A DNA stretch of 53,324 nucleotides from Chitinispirillia bacterium (GTDB lineage Bacteria; Fibrobacterota; Chitinivibrionia; Chitinivibrionales; Chitinispirillaceae). The translations under genes were made by a program, and so were the position numbers. The stretch covers positions 1 to 53,324 of the forward strand of contig WRCH01000005.1 of the NCBI GenBank assembly GCA_009784115.1, read 5' to 3'. The notes beneath the pieces were generated by a model, which made no database searches, was not told where the DNA came from, and was given only the letters and a program-made list of their open reading frames with translations. Positions 35,896 through 44,653 of this stretch are shown piece after piece (within the stretch, counting starts at the first letter, position 1; each line of letters begins with the position of its first letter).

Positions 35896-36396
35896 GTGGT
35901 TGCTTCTGTAGAAAAACAATTATCATTGCCTGTGAGCAAGCGGGCCGCGCGTTCAGGCGGCCGCATACTTGTTATCGATGATGACCACTCTGTGCTCTTT
36001 GCGCTTAAGCGCATTTTCAAGTCTCCAAACATCGTCGCCGACACATGCGACTCCCTGGAGAGCGCAAAATACTGTTTAGATCATAACCGCTATCAATTAG
36101 TACTAACAGATCTCGATTTCTGCAAAAACGTACATGACGCGGGAATTGAAATATGCGCCTACGTCAAATCAACCCAGCCTAACGTAAAAGTAATACTGTG
36201 GACAGGTTCCACCCGGTGCGAAGAGCTTGACCGGAAAGCGGAAGCGGTAAAGGTAGATTTTTTATTCCAAAAACCGCTTTCGCCGCAGATTATAAAGAAT
36301 ATTATTGATGAGTTATTGAAGTACCCATTAAATATTGGCTTGCGCCTCGATAAACACGGTGCGCCGTACCACTCCGCGGCTGCACTGCGGCAGTGA
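35896..36396 (+). CDS. Stand-alone response-regulator receiver protein
   Basis: A 166-residue protein with a GTG start, AAAGGAGG 6 nt upstream. One receiver domain (about residues 22-140) with the acidic pair D28/D29 (VIDDDHSV), phospho-acceptor D72 (LVLTDLDF), T103 (LWTGS) and K126 (LFQKPLS). There is no output domain. A 20-residue basic lead precedes the domain and a short tail follows. No histidine kinase is in the window, so the partner is unknown. It is driven by the sigma-54 promoter at 35794, implying control by an enhancer-binding activator. It is divergent from the EPS genes and could regulate export or motility. Confidence 0.85.
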   Translation: MVASVEKQLSLPVSKRAARSGGRILVIDDDHSVLFALKRIFKSPNIVADTCDSLESAKYCLDHNRYQLVLTDLDFCKNVHDAGIEICAYVKSTQPNVKVILWTGSTRCEELDRKAEAVKVDFLFQKPLSPQIIKNIIDELLKYPLNIGLRLDKHGAPYHSAAALRQ

Positions 36397-36430
36397 GGCG
36401 CTTAGCGGTACGGTGTTAAGAAAATTGCGC

Positions 36431-36536
36431 TATATCACTTCACGGCATAAATCTACACTGTGCCGCTAAGCAGCAGAGCCGGCCCTGCGTGCAGTTGCGT
36501 GCGGTGCAGTGTAGACTCGTACCGTTAGTCAGTATA
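36431..36536 (-). repeat. MITE-like repeat family B, copy 2 (inverted)
   Basis: Reads on the minus strand from TATACTG (36536) through GTCTACACTGCACCGCACGC and TTAGCGGCACAGTGTAGATT to the TATA-rich end. It fills most of the 145-nt gap between the receiver gene and the convergent EEP-family gene. Confidence 0.8.
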
Positions 36537-36541
36537 ACTCT

Positions 36542-38146
36542 CTATCTCAACCGTACCTGATCAATCCACATGGAGACCGCCTCGCCTTTGCCTGATCTAA
36601 TTTCAATTTCTATATCCTGTGCATCCGGCGCTCCTTTAGGCAGAGGCATTTTTATCTCAGTCCAGCGATTTGCGGACGACCATTTTTTATAACGGGCGCT
36701 TTTTGACAACGTGAAATCAGGCGCGTTAAAATAAATCCATCTGTCATTAGGTCTGCGCATGCGCAGTGAGATATTTCCTGATCCGCGCATGCTCATTGTT
36801 AAATATTTATCGGCTGTCTCCGTTTCAAGTCTCGCTCTTGCCGCCGTACGGTTTTGGCTTTCGTGCATACCTCTTATATGAAGACTGTAGTTTCCGCTCT
36901 TTGCGAAACGCCTATCCCTTGAAACAGAAAAACGGCTGTCTCCGCGTATCCATCCGTCAACCGTAATCTCGAAGTCACCTTTTATTGTAAGGTCAGGATC
37001 AACACTTATACAATAATGCTGATGAGATGAAGATGTGTCTGAGGCCAAAACAGAAGCTCTGACAAAACGCGCGCGTATGGGTAAGTGATCAGAAAAACCG
37101 TGCCCCGCGTGATATTTTACTTTACCTTTAAAAATCATCTGCCAGCGGTAAGGGACTCCATCCCGCAAAAGCGCGTCATCCCATGTAAAAACTTCAAACG
37201 AACCGTTCAGGTAAGAATAGCCGTAGTTGTCAATCAGCGCAGGCGGTATAATGATATGGTCAATAGTCTGCGGAGCGCCTCTGAAGACATAACTTTTTCG
37301 CTTATCGTGAGGCAGATCAAGCCAAAGATTATAGTGGCAGTCACCGCACGACGCAAGTTCTTCTTTGCAAACAAATCTTTTGGATGAACGGGGGGCGGTT
37401 CCTGCGATAGTCGTTTTAAATATGTGATTTACTCCCGTTTGTCCTTTAGTGTCGTTGAACCCTTCGGTATGAAATGTCGCGAATTCGTTGTAGTTAGAGT
37501 TGAGGTCGCCGATTATGAGATAATCATCGGTTGGCGAAAGCGCGTCAATTCGTTTTTTGAGTATCATTGCCGCTTCAAGACGCTTTGATTCGGGATGCCG
37601 TTTTGACGGCCAGTGGTTGATAAACAGCCTTAAACTGTCGTCCCCTCTGCCGACAAGCACTTCAAGAATTGAGCGGGATCTTTCGACCGGATATTCAAAT
37701 TTCTCTCTGATTGGAAACTTTGAAAGCAGAGCGGTGAGAGTGGCAGAACCCGGCATCTCTCCTACCGCCGCGTAAGGAAAAACTACATCCCGTTTGTCAA
37801 GCTCCAGCTGCAGCTCCCTGAGGACGTTCATGTTCTCTATTTCGCAGAGTCCTACAATATCACTCTCAAGAGCGGCAATAACAGACGCTGCATTTTTCAA
37901 CTTTATTTTCTGAACCTCCTCTGTCCACCCAAACGCTCCGGGCTTATACTCGGCATACTCGGTTCCATCCAAATTAAAATCAAACAGATTTTCAACATTG
38001 TAAAACGCTACGGTTATAGTATCAGGTAACGGGAGTTCCTTTGAGATCTGTACGGATTTATCAGTTTGCGTATTACCGGCGTCACGGCTGCAGAAAAAGA
38101 GCGGGAGCGTTATCGTAACGAAAATTGTGAAAAGGAACTTTTTCAT
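36542..38146 (-). CDS. Secreted endonuclease/exonuclease/phosphatase family protein
   Basis: A 534-residue exported protein, probably a lipoprotein (signal MKKFLFTIFVTITLPLFFCS with Cys at the junction). Residues of about 40-360 carry the EEP fold: TVAFYNVENLFD with the metal-site Asn, IVGLCEIENMNV with the Glu, INHWPSK, LIIGDLNSNYNE and FSDHLPIRAR, which match the catalytic blocks of DNase I-like enzymes. The C-terminal 150 residues (DFEITVDGWIRGD to SMWIDQVRLR) look like a galactose-binding-type beta sandwich. Extracellular nuclease or phosphodiesterase activity is likely, with the substrate undecided. It is convergent with the receiver gene. Confidence 0.85.
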   Translation of the reverse strand: MKKFLFTIFVTITLPLFFCSRDAGNTQTDKSVQISKELPLPDTITVAFYNVENLFDFNLDGTEYAEYKPGAFGWTEEVQKIKLKNAASVIAALESDIVGLCEIENMNVLRELQLELDKRDVVFPYAAVGEMPGSATLTALLSKFPIREKFEYPVERSRSILEVLVGRGDDSLRLFINHWPSKRHPESKRLEAAMILKKRIDALSPTDDYLIIGDLNSNYNEFATFHTEGFNDTKGQTGVNHIFKTTIAGTAPRSSKRFVCKEELASCGDCHYNLWLDLPHDKRKSYVFRGAPQTIDHIIIPPALIDNYGYSYLNGSFEVFTWDDALLRDGVPYRWQMIFKGKVKYHAGHGFSDHLPIRARFVRASVLASDTSSSHQHYCISVDPDLTIKGDFEITVDGWIRGDSRFSVSRDRRFAKSGNYSLHIRGMHESQNRTAARARLETETADKYLTMSMRGSGNISLRMRRPNDRWIYFNAPDFTLSKSARYKKWSSANRWTEIKMPLPKGAPDAQDIEIEIRSGKGEAVSMWIDQVRLR

Positions 38147-38335
38147 TTTAACAGTTGCCTTTCAATTTTAATATGTAGTAGATAAAATGGTCTTGCCGGG
38201 ATCAATTCAGTGAGAAACTTTTTTTAGCAGAGAGAAGATTATCATAATAAAATATAGATTATCCCTCTACCGAATATGTTATATTTATTTGTATTGAAAG
38301 GTTTAAAGCTTGCTGTTTAAGGGTTTAAGGTTATT

Positions 38336-40597
38336 ATGGGTATGAAATTTTTTACGCGGATTATAAAATTTGCGGCGCCGACGTGTTTCATCGGCCTGTT
38401 TTTTACAGCGGCGGCGTCTCCGCGCCTGCCGGAACCTGTGAGCTGGGCTGGCTTCAGCGAATTGCAGGCCGGCTCGTTTGACGCCGCGTTTACGGCAGTT
38501 AAAAGGGATACGCTTAACCGCGACTCATCCCATCAGCTTTTTAAACTTGGAACAATCGCCCGGCAGTTAAACAGAACTGAGGAGGCGCATCTCTCTTTTG
38601 ACAGACTCAGTAAAACTAATTCGGCGCTTGCGCCGCTTGCGTTTGAGCAGATCGGAGATCTGCACTCCGCTTCAGGGGAGAATGTTCTCGCGATAGCCGC
38701 CTACGCCTCGGCGCTGAGAATTTCCGGACTGCCTGCGAAGTACCGCCGCTCATTGTTTGCGAAAATAAAAACAGTTGAGGATAGAGGCGGGGCTGTGCCC
38801 ACCGGTCAATCATGGTCTAATGAGTACAGGAAGTGGATTTCTAACCAAAGCACATTTGACGCCGCCGAGTTTGGAGCGCAGTATGACTCTCTTTTCAGCG
38901 CGGGTCAGGTTGCTGAGGCGGATTCACTTTTGGAACAAAATTTTTCACAGCTTGACAGCCGTGAGGCGTGCAAGTTTATAGGCCGCTTTTTTCAGGGCCG
39001 CAGCGACGATTCCACATTGTCTACACAGTTTCTCTTCGCGCTCGCGCAGCAGGCAAGCAAGTGCCGCGATTTTGAAACTGCGCAAAAACTTCTGTCATCA
39101 GCTCAAAAACGCAAAGATTTCTCACGCGCCGTTACCGCAAGACGCGCTTCGCTTCTTAGCGGACAGATCGCTTTTGGCCGGGGTCAATGGCAGCAAGCTA
39201 TCAATATTTATAGAAAGCTCCATACCGACCACGGCCCGGAATCCGAAGTCATAATGCAGATCGCCCGCGCTTACCGCAACCTTAATAATTTTGAAGAGTC
39301 CGACAAATGGTACAACACTCATATACGCCATTTCCCCTCTAACTCAAGAACGCAGGAGATCCTGTGGCTTCGCGCGTGGCGCCATGAGGAGAGAAAACAG
39401 TATACGGCCGCGGCCGCAATCTACCGCCGTGTGTTAAATACAAAGGGAAGAAGAACAGACGAGGCGCATCTGCGCTACGCGCTCTGTTTTTACAGACAGG
39501 AAAAATATGACAGCGCTCTCGTAGTACTCAGAAACTTCCATAAGAAATCTCCGCAGTCAAGTTTTATGTGGGCCGGACAGTTTTGGCAGGGCAAATCTCT
39601 TTTGGCAATGGGAAGAAAAGATGAAGCGCACAAGGTTTGGAACAATATCTCGCGGCTTGACCCGACAGACTACCACGCTCACCGCGCCCGTCAGCTCATG
39701 GGGGATACTATAAGCGGTCTTGTAATCACCAACGCGCTTTTAAGCACGGGGGTTATGCCCGAGGAAAATGTGCGCGCGTGGCTTGACTCTATCTCTCCGT
39801 CGGCAAGGAGAAGTCTTACGGCCAAAGACAGTATAGATTTACGCAGAGGAGCGGCGCTTCTCACCGTGGGCCGCCCTCGGCAGGCGAGTTTTTTCTTGGA
39901 GAATCTTGAGATTAATTATCACGGCAATCTCTCTTTGCAGTATGATCTTGCGACAGCGTACACGATGGCGGGAAATGAGGCGCTTGCGTTTCGGGTCGCG
40001 CGGCGTTTGGCGTGGCGTATTCCCGTAGAGCACAGGGCGTCTGCCCCTGTTCAGGTGAAAAAGCTGCTCTTCCCGCCGTTTTTCTCCCCTGTCATAAGCG
40101 AAAACGCGAAGCGCTTTGGCGTTGATCCTCTTTTTGTAAGCGCGGTGATGCGTCAGGAGAGTATGTTTGACATGAACATTGTTTCACCGGCGGGCGCTAT
40201 TGGGCTCATGCAGATCATGCCCGCTACGGGCCGTCAGATCGCCGGGAATTTGAAAGAAAGATTTACGGTAGACTCTCTTTACAGCCACACTTTAAACATT
40301 CGTTTCGGAACATTTTATCTGCGCGGATTATTAGATCACTATAAAGGCAATCCTGAGTTGACTCATGTTTTGGCGCTTTGCGGCTACAACGCCGGACGTC
40401 ATAATGCTAACAGGTGGTTAGAGCGCAATAAAAATTTGGAGTACGATCTTTTTGTGGAGGATGTAGGTTTCCTTGAAACCCGCGGATACGTAAAAAAGGT
40501 GATGGCAAACTACTGGACCTATAAGGCGCTCGTCCACGTTCCCGGCTACGCTTATGAAATGCCCAAGGAGGAGTTCCCTTGGGTTAATGAGTGGTGA
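38336..40597 (+). CDS. Soluble lytic murein transglycosylase, Slt type
   Basis: A 753-residue periplasmic enzyme that cleaves the MurNAc-GlcNAc bond to anhydro products. An N-terminal export signal (AAPTCFIGLFFTAAASPR) is followed by a long alpha-solenoid of TPR-like repeats (about 60-560; LRYALCFYRQEKYDSALVV is one). The C-terminal SLT domain has the catalytic glutamate E608 in SAVMRQESMFD, then SPAGAIGLMQIMPATGRQI and a GYNAGRHNANRW block. It is somewhat longer than E. coli Slt70 (about 645). AAGG lies 5 nt before the ATG, and an alternative ATG lies two codons on. A family B repeat follows the stop immediately. Confidence 0.93.
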   Translation: MGMKFFTRIIKFAAPTCFIGLFFTAAASPRLPEPVSWAGFSELQAGSFDAAFTAVKRDTLNRDSSHQLFKLGTIARQLNRTEEAHLSFDRLSKTNSALAPLAFEQIGDLHSASGENVLAIAAYASALRISGLPAKYRRSLFAKIKTVEDRGGAVPTGQSWSNEYRKWISNQSTFDAAEFGAQYDSLFSAGQVAEADSLLEQNFSQLDSREACKFIGRFFQGRSDDSTLSTQFLFALAQQASKCRDFETAQKLLSSAQKRKDFSRAVTARRASLLSGQIAFGRGQWQQAINIYRKLHTDHGPESEVIMQIARAYRNLNNFEESDKWYNTHIRHFPSNSRTQEILWLRAWRHEERKQYTAAAAIYRRVLNTKGRRTDEAHLRYALCFYRQEKYDSALVVLRNFHKKSPQSSFMWAGQFWQGKSLLAMGRKDEAHKVWNNISRLDPTDYHAHRARQLMGDTISGLVITNALLSTGVMPEENVRAWLDSISPSARRSLTAKDSIDLRRGAALLTVGRPRQASFFLENLEINYHGNLSLQYDLATAYTMAGNEALAFRVARRLAWRIPVEHRASAPVQVKKLLFPPFFSPVISENAKRFGVDPLFVSAVMRQESMFDMNIVSPAGAIGLMQIMPATGRQIAGNLKERFTVDSLYSHTLNIRFGTFYLRGLLDHYKGNPELTHVLALCGYNAGRHNANRWLERNKNLEYDLFVEDVGFLETRGYVKKVMANYWTYKALVHVPGYAYEMPKEEFPWVNEW

Positions 40598-40702
40598 TAT
40601 ACTGGTACAAGGCATAAATCTACACTGCACCGCACGCAACTGCACGTAGTGCCGTGAGGTTGCTTAGCGGCACAGTGTAGATTTACGCCGTTATGCAGTA
40701 TA
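40598..40702 (+). repeat. MITE-like repeat family B, copy 3
   Basis: The best-preserved copy. Terminal inverted repeats are TATACTG (40598-40604) and CAGTATA (40696-40702). The inner arms GGCATAAATCTACACTG and CAGTGTAGATTTACGCC differ at one base. It begins at the base after the transglycosylase stop codon. The remaining gap to 40836 holds no gene. Confidence 0.85.
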
Positions 40703-40836
40703 GAATAGTTTTCAATACGATTGCCGCGCAGAGGACGGAAAACAGTTCGCTTGCGGCAACTCAGAGCGTATCAAAATATCTCCTTTTTGCAAATTATACA
40801 GCAAACCGCCTAACTTCGCCCCAAAATTCAAGAAGC

Positions 40837-41154
40837 CTATACGTGAATTTCAAGCCGCGCTCCTTTGGGAACTACGACAAGCTGCATATCCATTGCGTCC
40901 ACAATCTTTTGGATTGTCTCGTATTCGGGATTCCCGTTTTCAGATAACGCTCTATAAATGCTGGCGCGCGGTATTTTCGCTTTCTTGGCAAGTTCGGTCA
41001 TATTACGCGCCCGCGCGATATGACTGAGCGCGATTTTAATGTAGTGCGGATCGCCCTCCGCAAACTCCGCGCTCAAATAGGCGGCCTGTTTTTCTTCGGT
41101 ATCAAGAAGCTCGGCAACATCCAACTCTAAAAGCTCCTGTTTTTTTTTCCTCAT
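40837..41154 (-). CDS. Antitoxin, addiction-module antidote family (XRE-like HTH)
   Basis: A 105-residue protein of the COG3636/TIGR02684 antidote family. The HTH is visible at about 53-75 (MTELAKKAKIPRASIYRALS), followed by the family block ENGNPEYETIQKIVDAMDMQ. The N-terminal part (ELLDTEEKQAAYLSAEFAEG) is the usual DNA- and toxin-contact segment. The gene lies 2 nt after the toxin gene and should neutralise the toxin and, with it, repress the shared promoter. Toxin-first order is normal for this pair type. Confidence 0.85.
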   Translation of the reverse strand: MRKKKQELLELDVAELLDTEEKQAAYLSAEFAEGDPHYIKIALSHIARARNMTELAKKAKIPRASIYRALSENGNPEYETIQKIVDAMDMQLVVVPKGARLEIHV

Positions 41155-41156
41155 TT

Positions 41157-41444
41157 TTAGACCTCTTTTGCTAATTCCTGTGCTTTATTTATATCTCTTT
41201 TTTGATCCGATTTATTCCCCGCGCAAAGCAAAATCACAATATCACGGCCGCGCATTGTATAATAAATTCGCCAGCCCGCGCCGTAGTGTATCCTTATTTC
41301 CGATATACCCCCGCAAACGGATTTCGAATCCCCAAAATTGCCATTAGCAACCCGAATCAAACGTTTAATTATTATGGTTACAAGATTAAGGTCTTTTATT
41401 GCCTCTATATTATCAATAAACTCCTGCGTGCGCAGTATTCTCAT
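41157..41444 (-). CDS. RelE/ParE-superfamily toxin
   Basis: A 95-residue toxin of the COG3657/TIGR02683 type that partners the antidote gene directly downstream. Typical features: a helical N-terminus with FIDNIEAIKDLN, then IIIKRLIRVANGNFGDSKSV, the core strands ISEIRIHYGAGWRIYYTM and the C-terminal block IVILLCAGNKSDQKRDINKA. Members are thought to cut mRNA at the ribosome, which I infer and have not shown here. A palindrome over the -10 region upstream (41470-41487) suggests autoregulation. Confidence 0.88.
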   Translation of the reverse strand: MRILRTQEFIDNIEAIKDLNLVTIIIKRLIRVANGNFGDSKSVCGGISEIRIHYGAGWRIYYTMRGRDIVILLCAGNKSDQKRDINKAQELAKEV

Positions 41445-41469
41445 ACGATTTTCCTTGATTTTATTAAAT

Positions 41470-41487
41470 TGTATTATATACGATACA
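41470..41487 (-). promoter_or_regulatory. Toxin-antitoxin promoter and operator
   Basis: TGTATTATATACGATACA matches its own reverse complement at 14 of 18 positions, with arms TGTAT/ATACA. It covers the -10 TATAAT read on the minus strand, with TTAACT 17 nt upstream as -35. This is the expected place for antitoxin binding, about 25 nt before the toxin ATG. Confidence 0.5.
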
Positions 41488-41935
41488 TCAAATCAAGTTA
41501 ATAATACTAATAATTGCGAATAACGGAAATAAATTATTTATTTTATAATATTATCAACGCAATAACGATTCCTAAAGTCAAAGCAGATAATTCGGGATTA
41601 TTGCACTTTGTGATGTTGATAACTTATTTTTATGAGATGAAATTAACTGATCTCCGTCCCCTCAAAGAACTATCAAGGATTCCTTGACAGTTGAATTTCT
41701 ATCGAGTTCATTTTCCCGAAAACAATTATTGATGTGTAAACTGACATTCTGCTTAGATTGATTAAAAATAAAGATATTACTTTAAAGCTGCTGTAGAAAA
41801 TATAGATTTGATTGAGGCGGTAAGCCAATTTTAAAATAAAAGGGTTGCGCAAAGAGCCGTTTCCCATGTATTTTATTTAATTGGTTTTTGAAAACTCTCA
41901 CTAAATAAAAGTTTATCTGTTTTTTTAAGCTGGAG
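41488..41935. other. AT-rich gap with one near-palindrome
   Basis: About 450 nt without a convincing gene. The only structure I see is a near-perfect 12-bp inverted repeat at 41668-41692 (AACTATCAAGGA and TCCTTGACAGTT, one mismatch, 1-nt centre), which could be a regulator site. No clear promoter for the propeller gene was found. Confidence 0.4.
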
Positions 41936-41941
41936 GTGTGT

Positions 41942-42919
41942 ATGCTGAAACGTTTGGGTTTGATCTCTGCAGTTACGGTTTTGGTTCTTGGCGCGAATTT
42001 TGCGGCGTTTTCTAATCCTAGAAATGAGGGGAGAGCGGACTCCGTCAGCTTTGAGAGGCCCAATGAGTTTAGAATTTACAGGGCCACCTCACCTGTTAAG
42101 GCATTTGTTGTGGTCAGAAATATTATTTGGTACGCAACGGATGAGAGTGTAACTTCTCTTAATATCAGCAATAACTCTCATCAGCAGTTCCCAAGACTTG
42201 GAACGATCGGTTCCGATGGGGTTAAAGCGATGGTGCTTGACGCGGGCGGTCAGGTTTGGTTTGCGACTAAAGCCGGTGTAGCGGTGCGCAGCGGTAATAA
42301 TTTCACCGTGTATACTACAGAAAACGGTCTTCCCGATAATAATGCGCTTAGCCTTGCTGTTTCAAAAGGCGACGTATGGGTTGGCACCGCGGGCGGCGCA
42401 GCGCGCTTTCGCAATGGTTCATGGACAAAGTTCACTACAGCCGAGGGCCTTGTGTCAAACAAAGTTCAGGCGATTGCGGTTGATTCAAAAGGAACGGTAT
42501 GGTTCGGTACAGACAGGGGCATAAACTCTTTTGACGGTTCCAAGTGGCAGCTCTATGACGCGCGCCAAAAGCATTTAGAGTGGAATGACACGAAAGTGCT
42601 CTCTGTAGAGCCGGGTACCGACGCGATATGGGCCGCGACAGGGCCGAGAGATTTGGCTCGTTTTGACGGCAAAGAGTGGAGAAAATACATGGAGCTTCAT
42701 CCGGGCGTCACAGCTATTATGAACGACACCCGCCGGACATGGTTTGGCTCACCTACCGGACTTTTCAGATTAAACGTTGACGGGGAGTGGGTTTTTGACC
42801 CGAACAGGCTCGGCATCCCCGCCTCTCAGGTGTATCAGATGCACCGTGATGACAAAGGTGATTTGTGGTTTGGGATGGAGCAAGGGGTATTGTGGTTAAA
42901 TAACCCATACCGCCGCTAA
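41942..42919 (+). CDS. Secreted beta-propeller protein with two-component-regulator-type repeats
   Basis: A 325-residue exported protein. GGAGG lies 5 nt before ATG 41942, which begins the signal peptide MLKRLGLISAVTVLVLGANF. A GTG at 41936 is less well placed. The body consists of Reg_prop-like repeats of about 40-45 residues, with cores WYATDESV, VWFATKAGVAV, VWVGTAGGAARF, VWFGTDRGINSF, IWAATGPRDLARF, TWFGSPTGLFRL and LWFGMEQGVLWL. These make about seven blades, enough for one propeller. No kinase, membrane helix or sorting domain follows, unlike hybrid sensors. It is probably a periplasmic binding or scaffold protein. Confidence 0.8.
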   Translation: MLKRLGLISAVTVLVLGANFAAFSNPRNEGRADSVSFERPNEFRIYRATSPVKAFVVVRNIIWYATDESVTSLNISNNSHQQFPRLGTIGSDGVKAMVLDAGGQVWFATKAGVAVRSGNNFTVYTTENGLPDNNALSLAVSKGDVWVGTAGGAARFRNGSWTKFTTAEGLVSNKVQAIAVDSKGTVWFGTDRGINSFDGSKWQLYDARQKHLEWNDTKVLSVEPGTDAIWAATGPRDLARFDGKEWRKYMELHPGVTAIMNDTRRTWFGSPTGLFRLNVDGEWVFDPNRLGIPASQVYQMHRDDKGDLWFGMEQGVLWLNNPYRR

Positions 42920-42948
42920 GCAAACAGCGTCTCTTTCCTGTTTTTTCC

Positions 42949-42992
42949 GCACCCTTTCAGGGGTGCAAGTAGCCCCGGGTTTTAACCCGGGG
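42949..42992. repeat. Intergenic palindromes, family A
   Basis: GCACCCTTTCAGGGGTGC (42949-42966) and CCCCGGGTTTTAACCCGGGG (42973-42992), 6 nt apart, between the propeller gene and the inositol-phosphate synthase gene. Confidence 0.85.
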
Positions 42993-43066
42993 TTGATGTA
43001 CGGTAAATATTTTATTAACATATAATATAGTTTAACAAGAAAGATATTAGAAGGAGTTGCAGTTTT

Positions 43067-44185
43067 ATGGGAAAGATTAAGATTGCGGTAGTGGGCGTTG
43101 GAAATTGCGCCAGCTCTCTTCTGCAGGGTATTGAGTATTACCGTAATAGAGAGCCGCAAGACGCTATCGGCTTAATGCACTGGAATATCGGCGGATACGC
43201 TCCCGGCGACATAGAGGTCGTTGCCGCGTTTGACATAGACCGCCGCAAAATAGGAACGGACGTCAGCGAGGCGATTTTTTCAAAGCCTAACTGTACAACT
43301 GTTTTCTGCCCGGATATGCCCAAATCAGGAGTTATCGTAGAGATGGGCTGTGTACTTGACGGTTACTCCGAGCATATGAAAGATTACGAAGATGAGGTTA
43401 CTTTTTTAAAGAGCGATAAAAAAAGCGCTACAGCGGAAGAGATCGTAAGCTCACTGAAAAAATCAGGCGCTGAGATATTGATGAGCTATCTGCCTGTTGG
43501 TTCCGAAGAAGCGACAAAATTTTATGCTCAATGCGCGATTGACGCGGGGATGGGATTTATCAACAATATCCCGGTCTTTATCGCGTCAAATCCTGAGTGG
43601 GCCGCTAAATTTGAGGGAGCCGGTCTGCCGATAATCGGTGATGACATTAAAGCGCAGCTTGGCGCGACAATTACTCACCGTACGCTTACCGATCTTTTCA
43701 AAAAACGCGGCGTTAAACTTGAGCGTACATATCAGCTGAATACAGGCGGCAACACCGATTTTCTCAACATGCTGAATAAGAGCCGCCTCAAGTCTAAAAA
43801 AGAGTCTAAAACGGAAGCTGTACAGTCGGTTGCCGCACAGAGGCTTTCCGATAGAAATATCCACGTAGGGCCGTCTGATTACGTGCCTTGGCAAAATGAC
43901 CAAAAGCTCTGTTTTCTGCGTATGGAGGGCAAACTGTTCGGCGATGTGCCTATGAACATAGAGCTGCGCCTGTCGGTGGAAGACTCTCCGAACAGCGCTG
44001 GTGTTTCCATAGACGCTATCCGCTGCTGTAAGTTAGCGCTCAACGCGGGTCTTGGCGGCGTTCTTTTCGCGCCGTCATCATATTTTTGCAAACACCCCCC
44101 GCGTCAATGTCCTGACGATGAAGCGCATCGGCAGGTGGAGGATTTTATCAAGCAGTATGGGGTTAAGGTCGCGGTTAACAGTTAA
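43067..44185 (+). CDS. ino1: Inositol-3-phosphate synthase
   Basis: Converts glucose 6-phosphate to myo-inositol 3-phosphate with NAD. It is 372 residues, the short actinobacterial/archaeal form. The N-terminal Rossmann loop is VVGVGNCASSLLQG. Other family blocks are GDIEVVAAFDIDRRKIG, NNIPVFIASNP, GDDIKAQLGATITHRTLTDL, YQLNTGGNTDFLNM and PMNIELRLSVEDSPNSAGV, with the catalytic lysine region VPWQNDQKLCF. AGAAGGAG lies upstream. It probably feeds inositol lipids or an inositol-derived solute, but no phosphatidylinositol genes are in the window. A terminator-like double hairpin follows at 44190-44234. Confidence 0.93.
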   Translation: MGKIKIAVVGVGNCASSLLQGIEYYRNREPQDAIGLMHWNIGGYAPGDIEVVAAFDIDRRKIGTDVSEAIFSKPNCTTVFCPDMPKSGVIVEMGCVLDGYSEHMKDYEDEVTFLKSDKKSATAEEIVSSLKKSGAEILMSYLPVGSEEATKFYAQCAIDAGMGFINNIPVFIASNPEWAAKFEGAGLPIIGDDIKAQLGATITHRTLTDLFKKRGVKLERTYQLNTGGNTDFLNMLNKSRLKSKKESKTEAVQSVAAQRLSDRNIHVGPSDYVPWQNDQKLCFLRMEGKLFGDVPMNIELRLSVEDSPNSAGVSIDAIRCCKLALNAGLGGVLFAPSSYFCKHPPRQCPDDEAHRQVEDFIKQYGVKVAVNS

Positions 44186-44189
44186 GGAA

Positions 44190-44234
44190 AAAAACGCAAA
44201 ATCCAAAATAAAGATTTGGAGAAATTGCGTTTTT
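44190..44234 (+). terminator. Terminator after ino1
   Basis: AAAAACGCAA pairs with TTGCGTTTTT, enclosing an inner TCCAAA/TTTGGA hairpin. The T-run ends the stem. A possible promoter for the next small gene (TTGGAG, 17 nt, TATATT at 44239-44244) overlaps it. Confidence 0.65.
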
Positions 44235-44279
44235 GTGTTATATTATAGTTGTAGATACACTTAGAAAGGAGTGAGTATT

Positions 44280-44576
44280 ATGGATATCTCTTTCAATCCA
44301 TCGGTAAGCGCGGTTAGGGCGGCTGTAACACGGGTTGATAATACTGCTCATAGCGTAGCGAATGCCAATACGGAGGGCTTTCAGTCTCAGCGCTTGGTAC
44401 AAACCGAAGGCGCTGCGCGGGATACCGTCTCAATTTCTGCTGTCGGCTATAATGCGCAGGATATAACTGCTGATATGACAAGCCTGATGTCAGACAAAAA
44501 CACCTACGATGCAAATCTTAGGGTGATCTCCATGAAAAACAACATGGTGGGTGAACTGATTGATATCGTGAGATAG
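44280..44576 (+). CDS. Small flagellar basal-body rod-like protein
   Basis: A 98-residue protein. It combines in miniature the two end motifs of flagellar rod/hook proteins: the N-terminal ANANTEGF motif within VDNTAHSVANANTEGFQSQR (family ANxxTxGF), and a C-terminal helix TSLMSDKNTYDANLRVISMK then MVGELIDIV, like the Y-x-A-N-x-x-V-I region that ends FlgB, FlgC and FlgG. The middle domain is missing, so it could form only the helical bundle part. ATG 44280 has AAAGGAG 8 nt upstream; a GTG at 44271 overlaps that Shine-Dalgarno sequence. No other flagellar gene is present. Its role is unknown. Confidence 0.75.
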   Translation: MDISFNPSVSAVRAAVTRVDNTAHSVANANTEGFQSQRLVQTEGAARDTVSISAVGYNAQDITADMTSLMSDKNTYDANLRVISMKNNMVGELIDIVR

Positions 44577-44596
44577 CAGCATCACAACAATCGCGA

Positions 44597-44643
44597 TGGG
44601 TTAAAACCCACCGCTATAGTCTTCGCTCCTCTAAAGGGGCGCG
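44597..44643. repeat. Intergenic palindromes, family A (degenerate)
   Basis: TGGGTTAAAACCCA at 44597-44610 and GCTCCTCTAAAGGGGCGC at 44625-44642, between the convergent rod-like gene and murG. Confidence 0.65.
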
Positions 44644-44653
44644 GGACAGGTGT

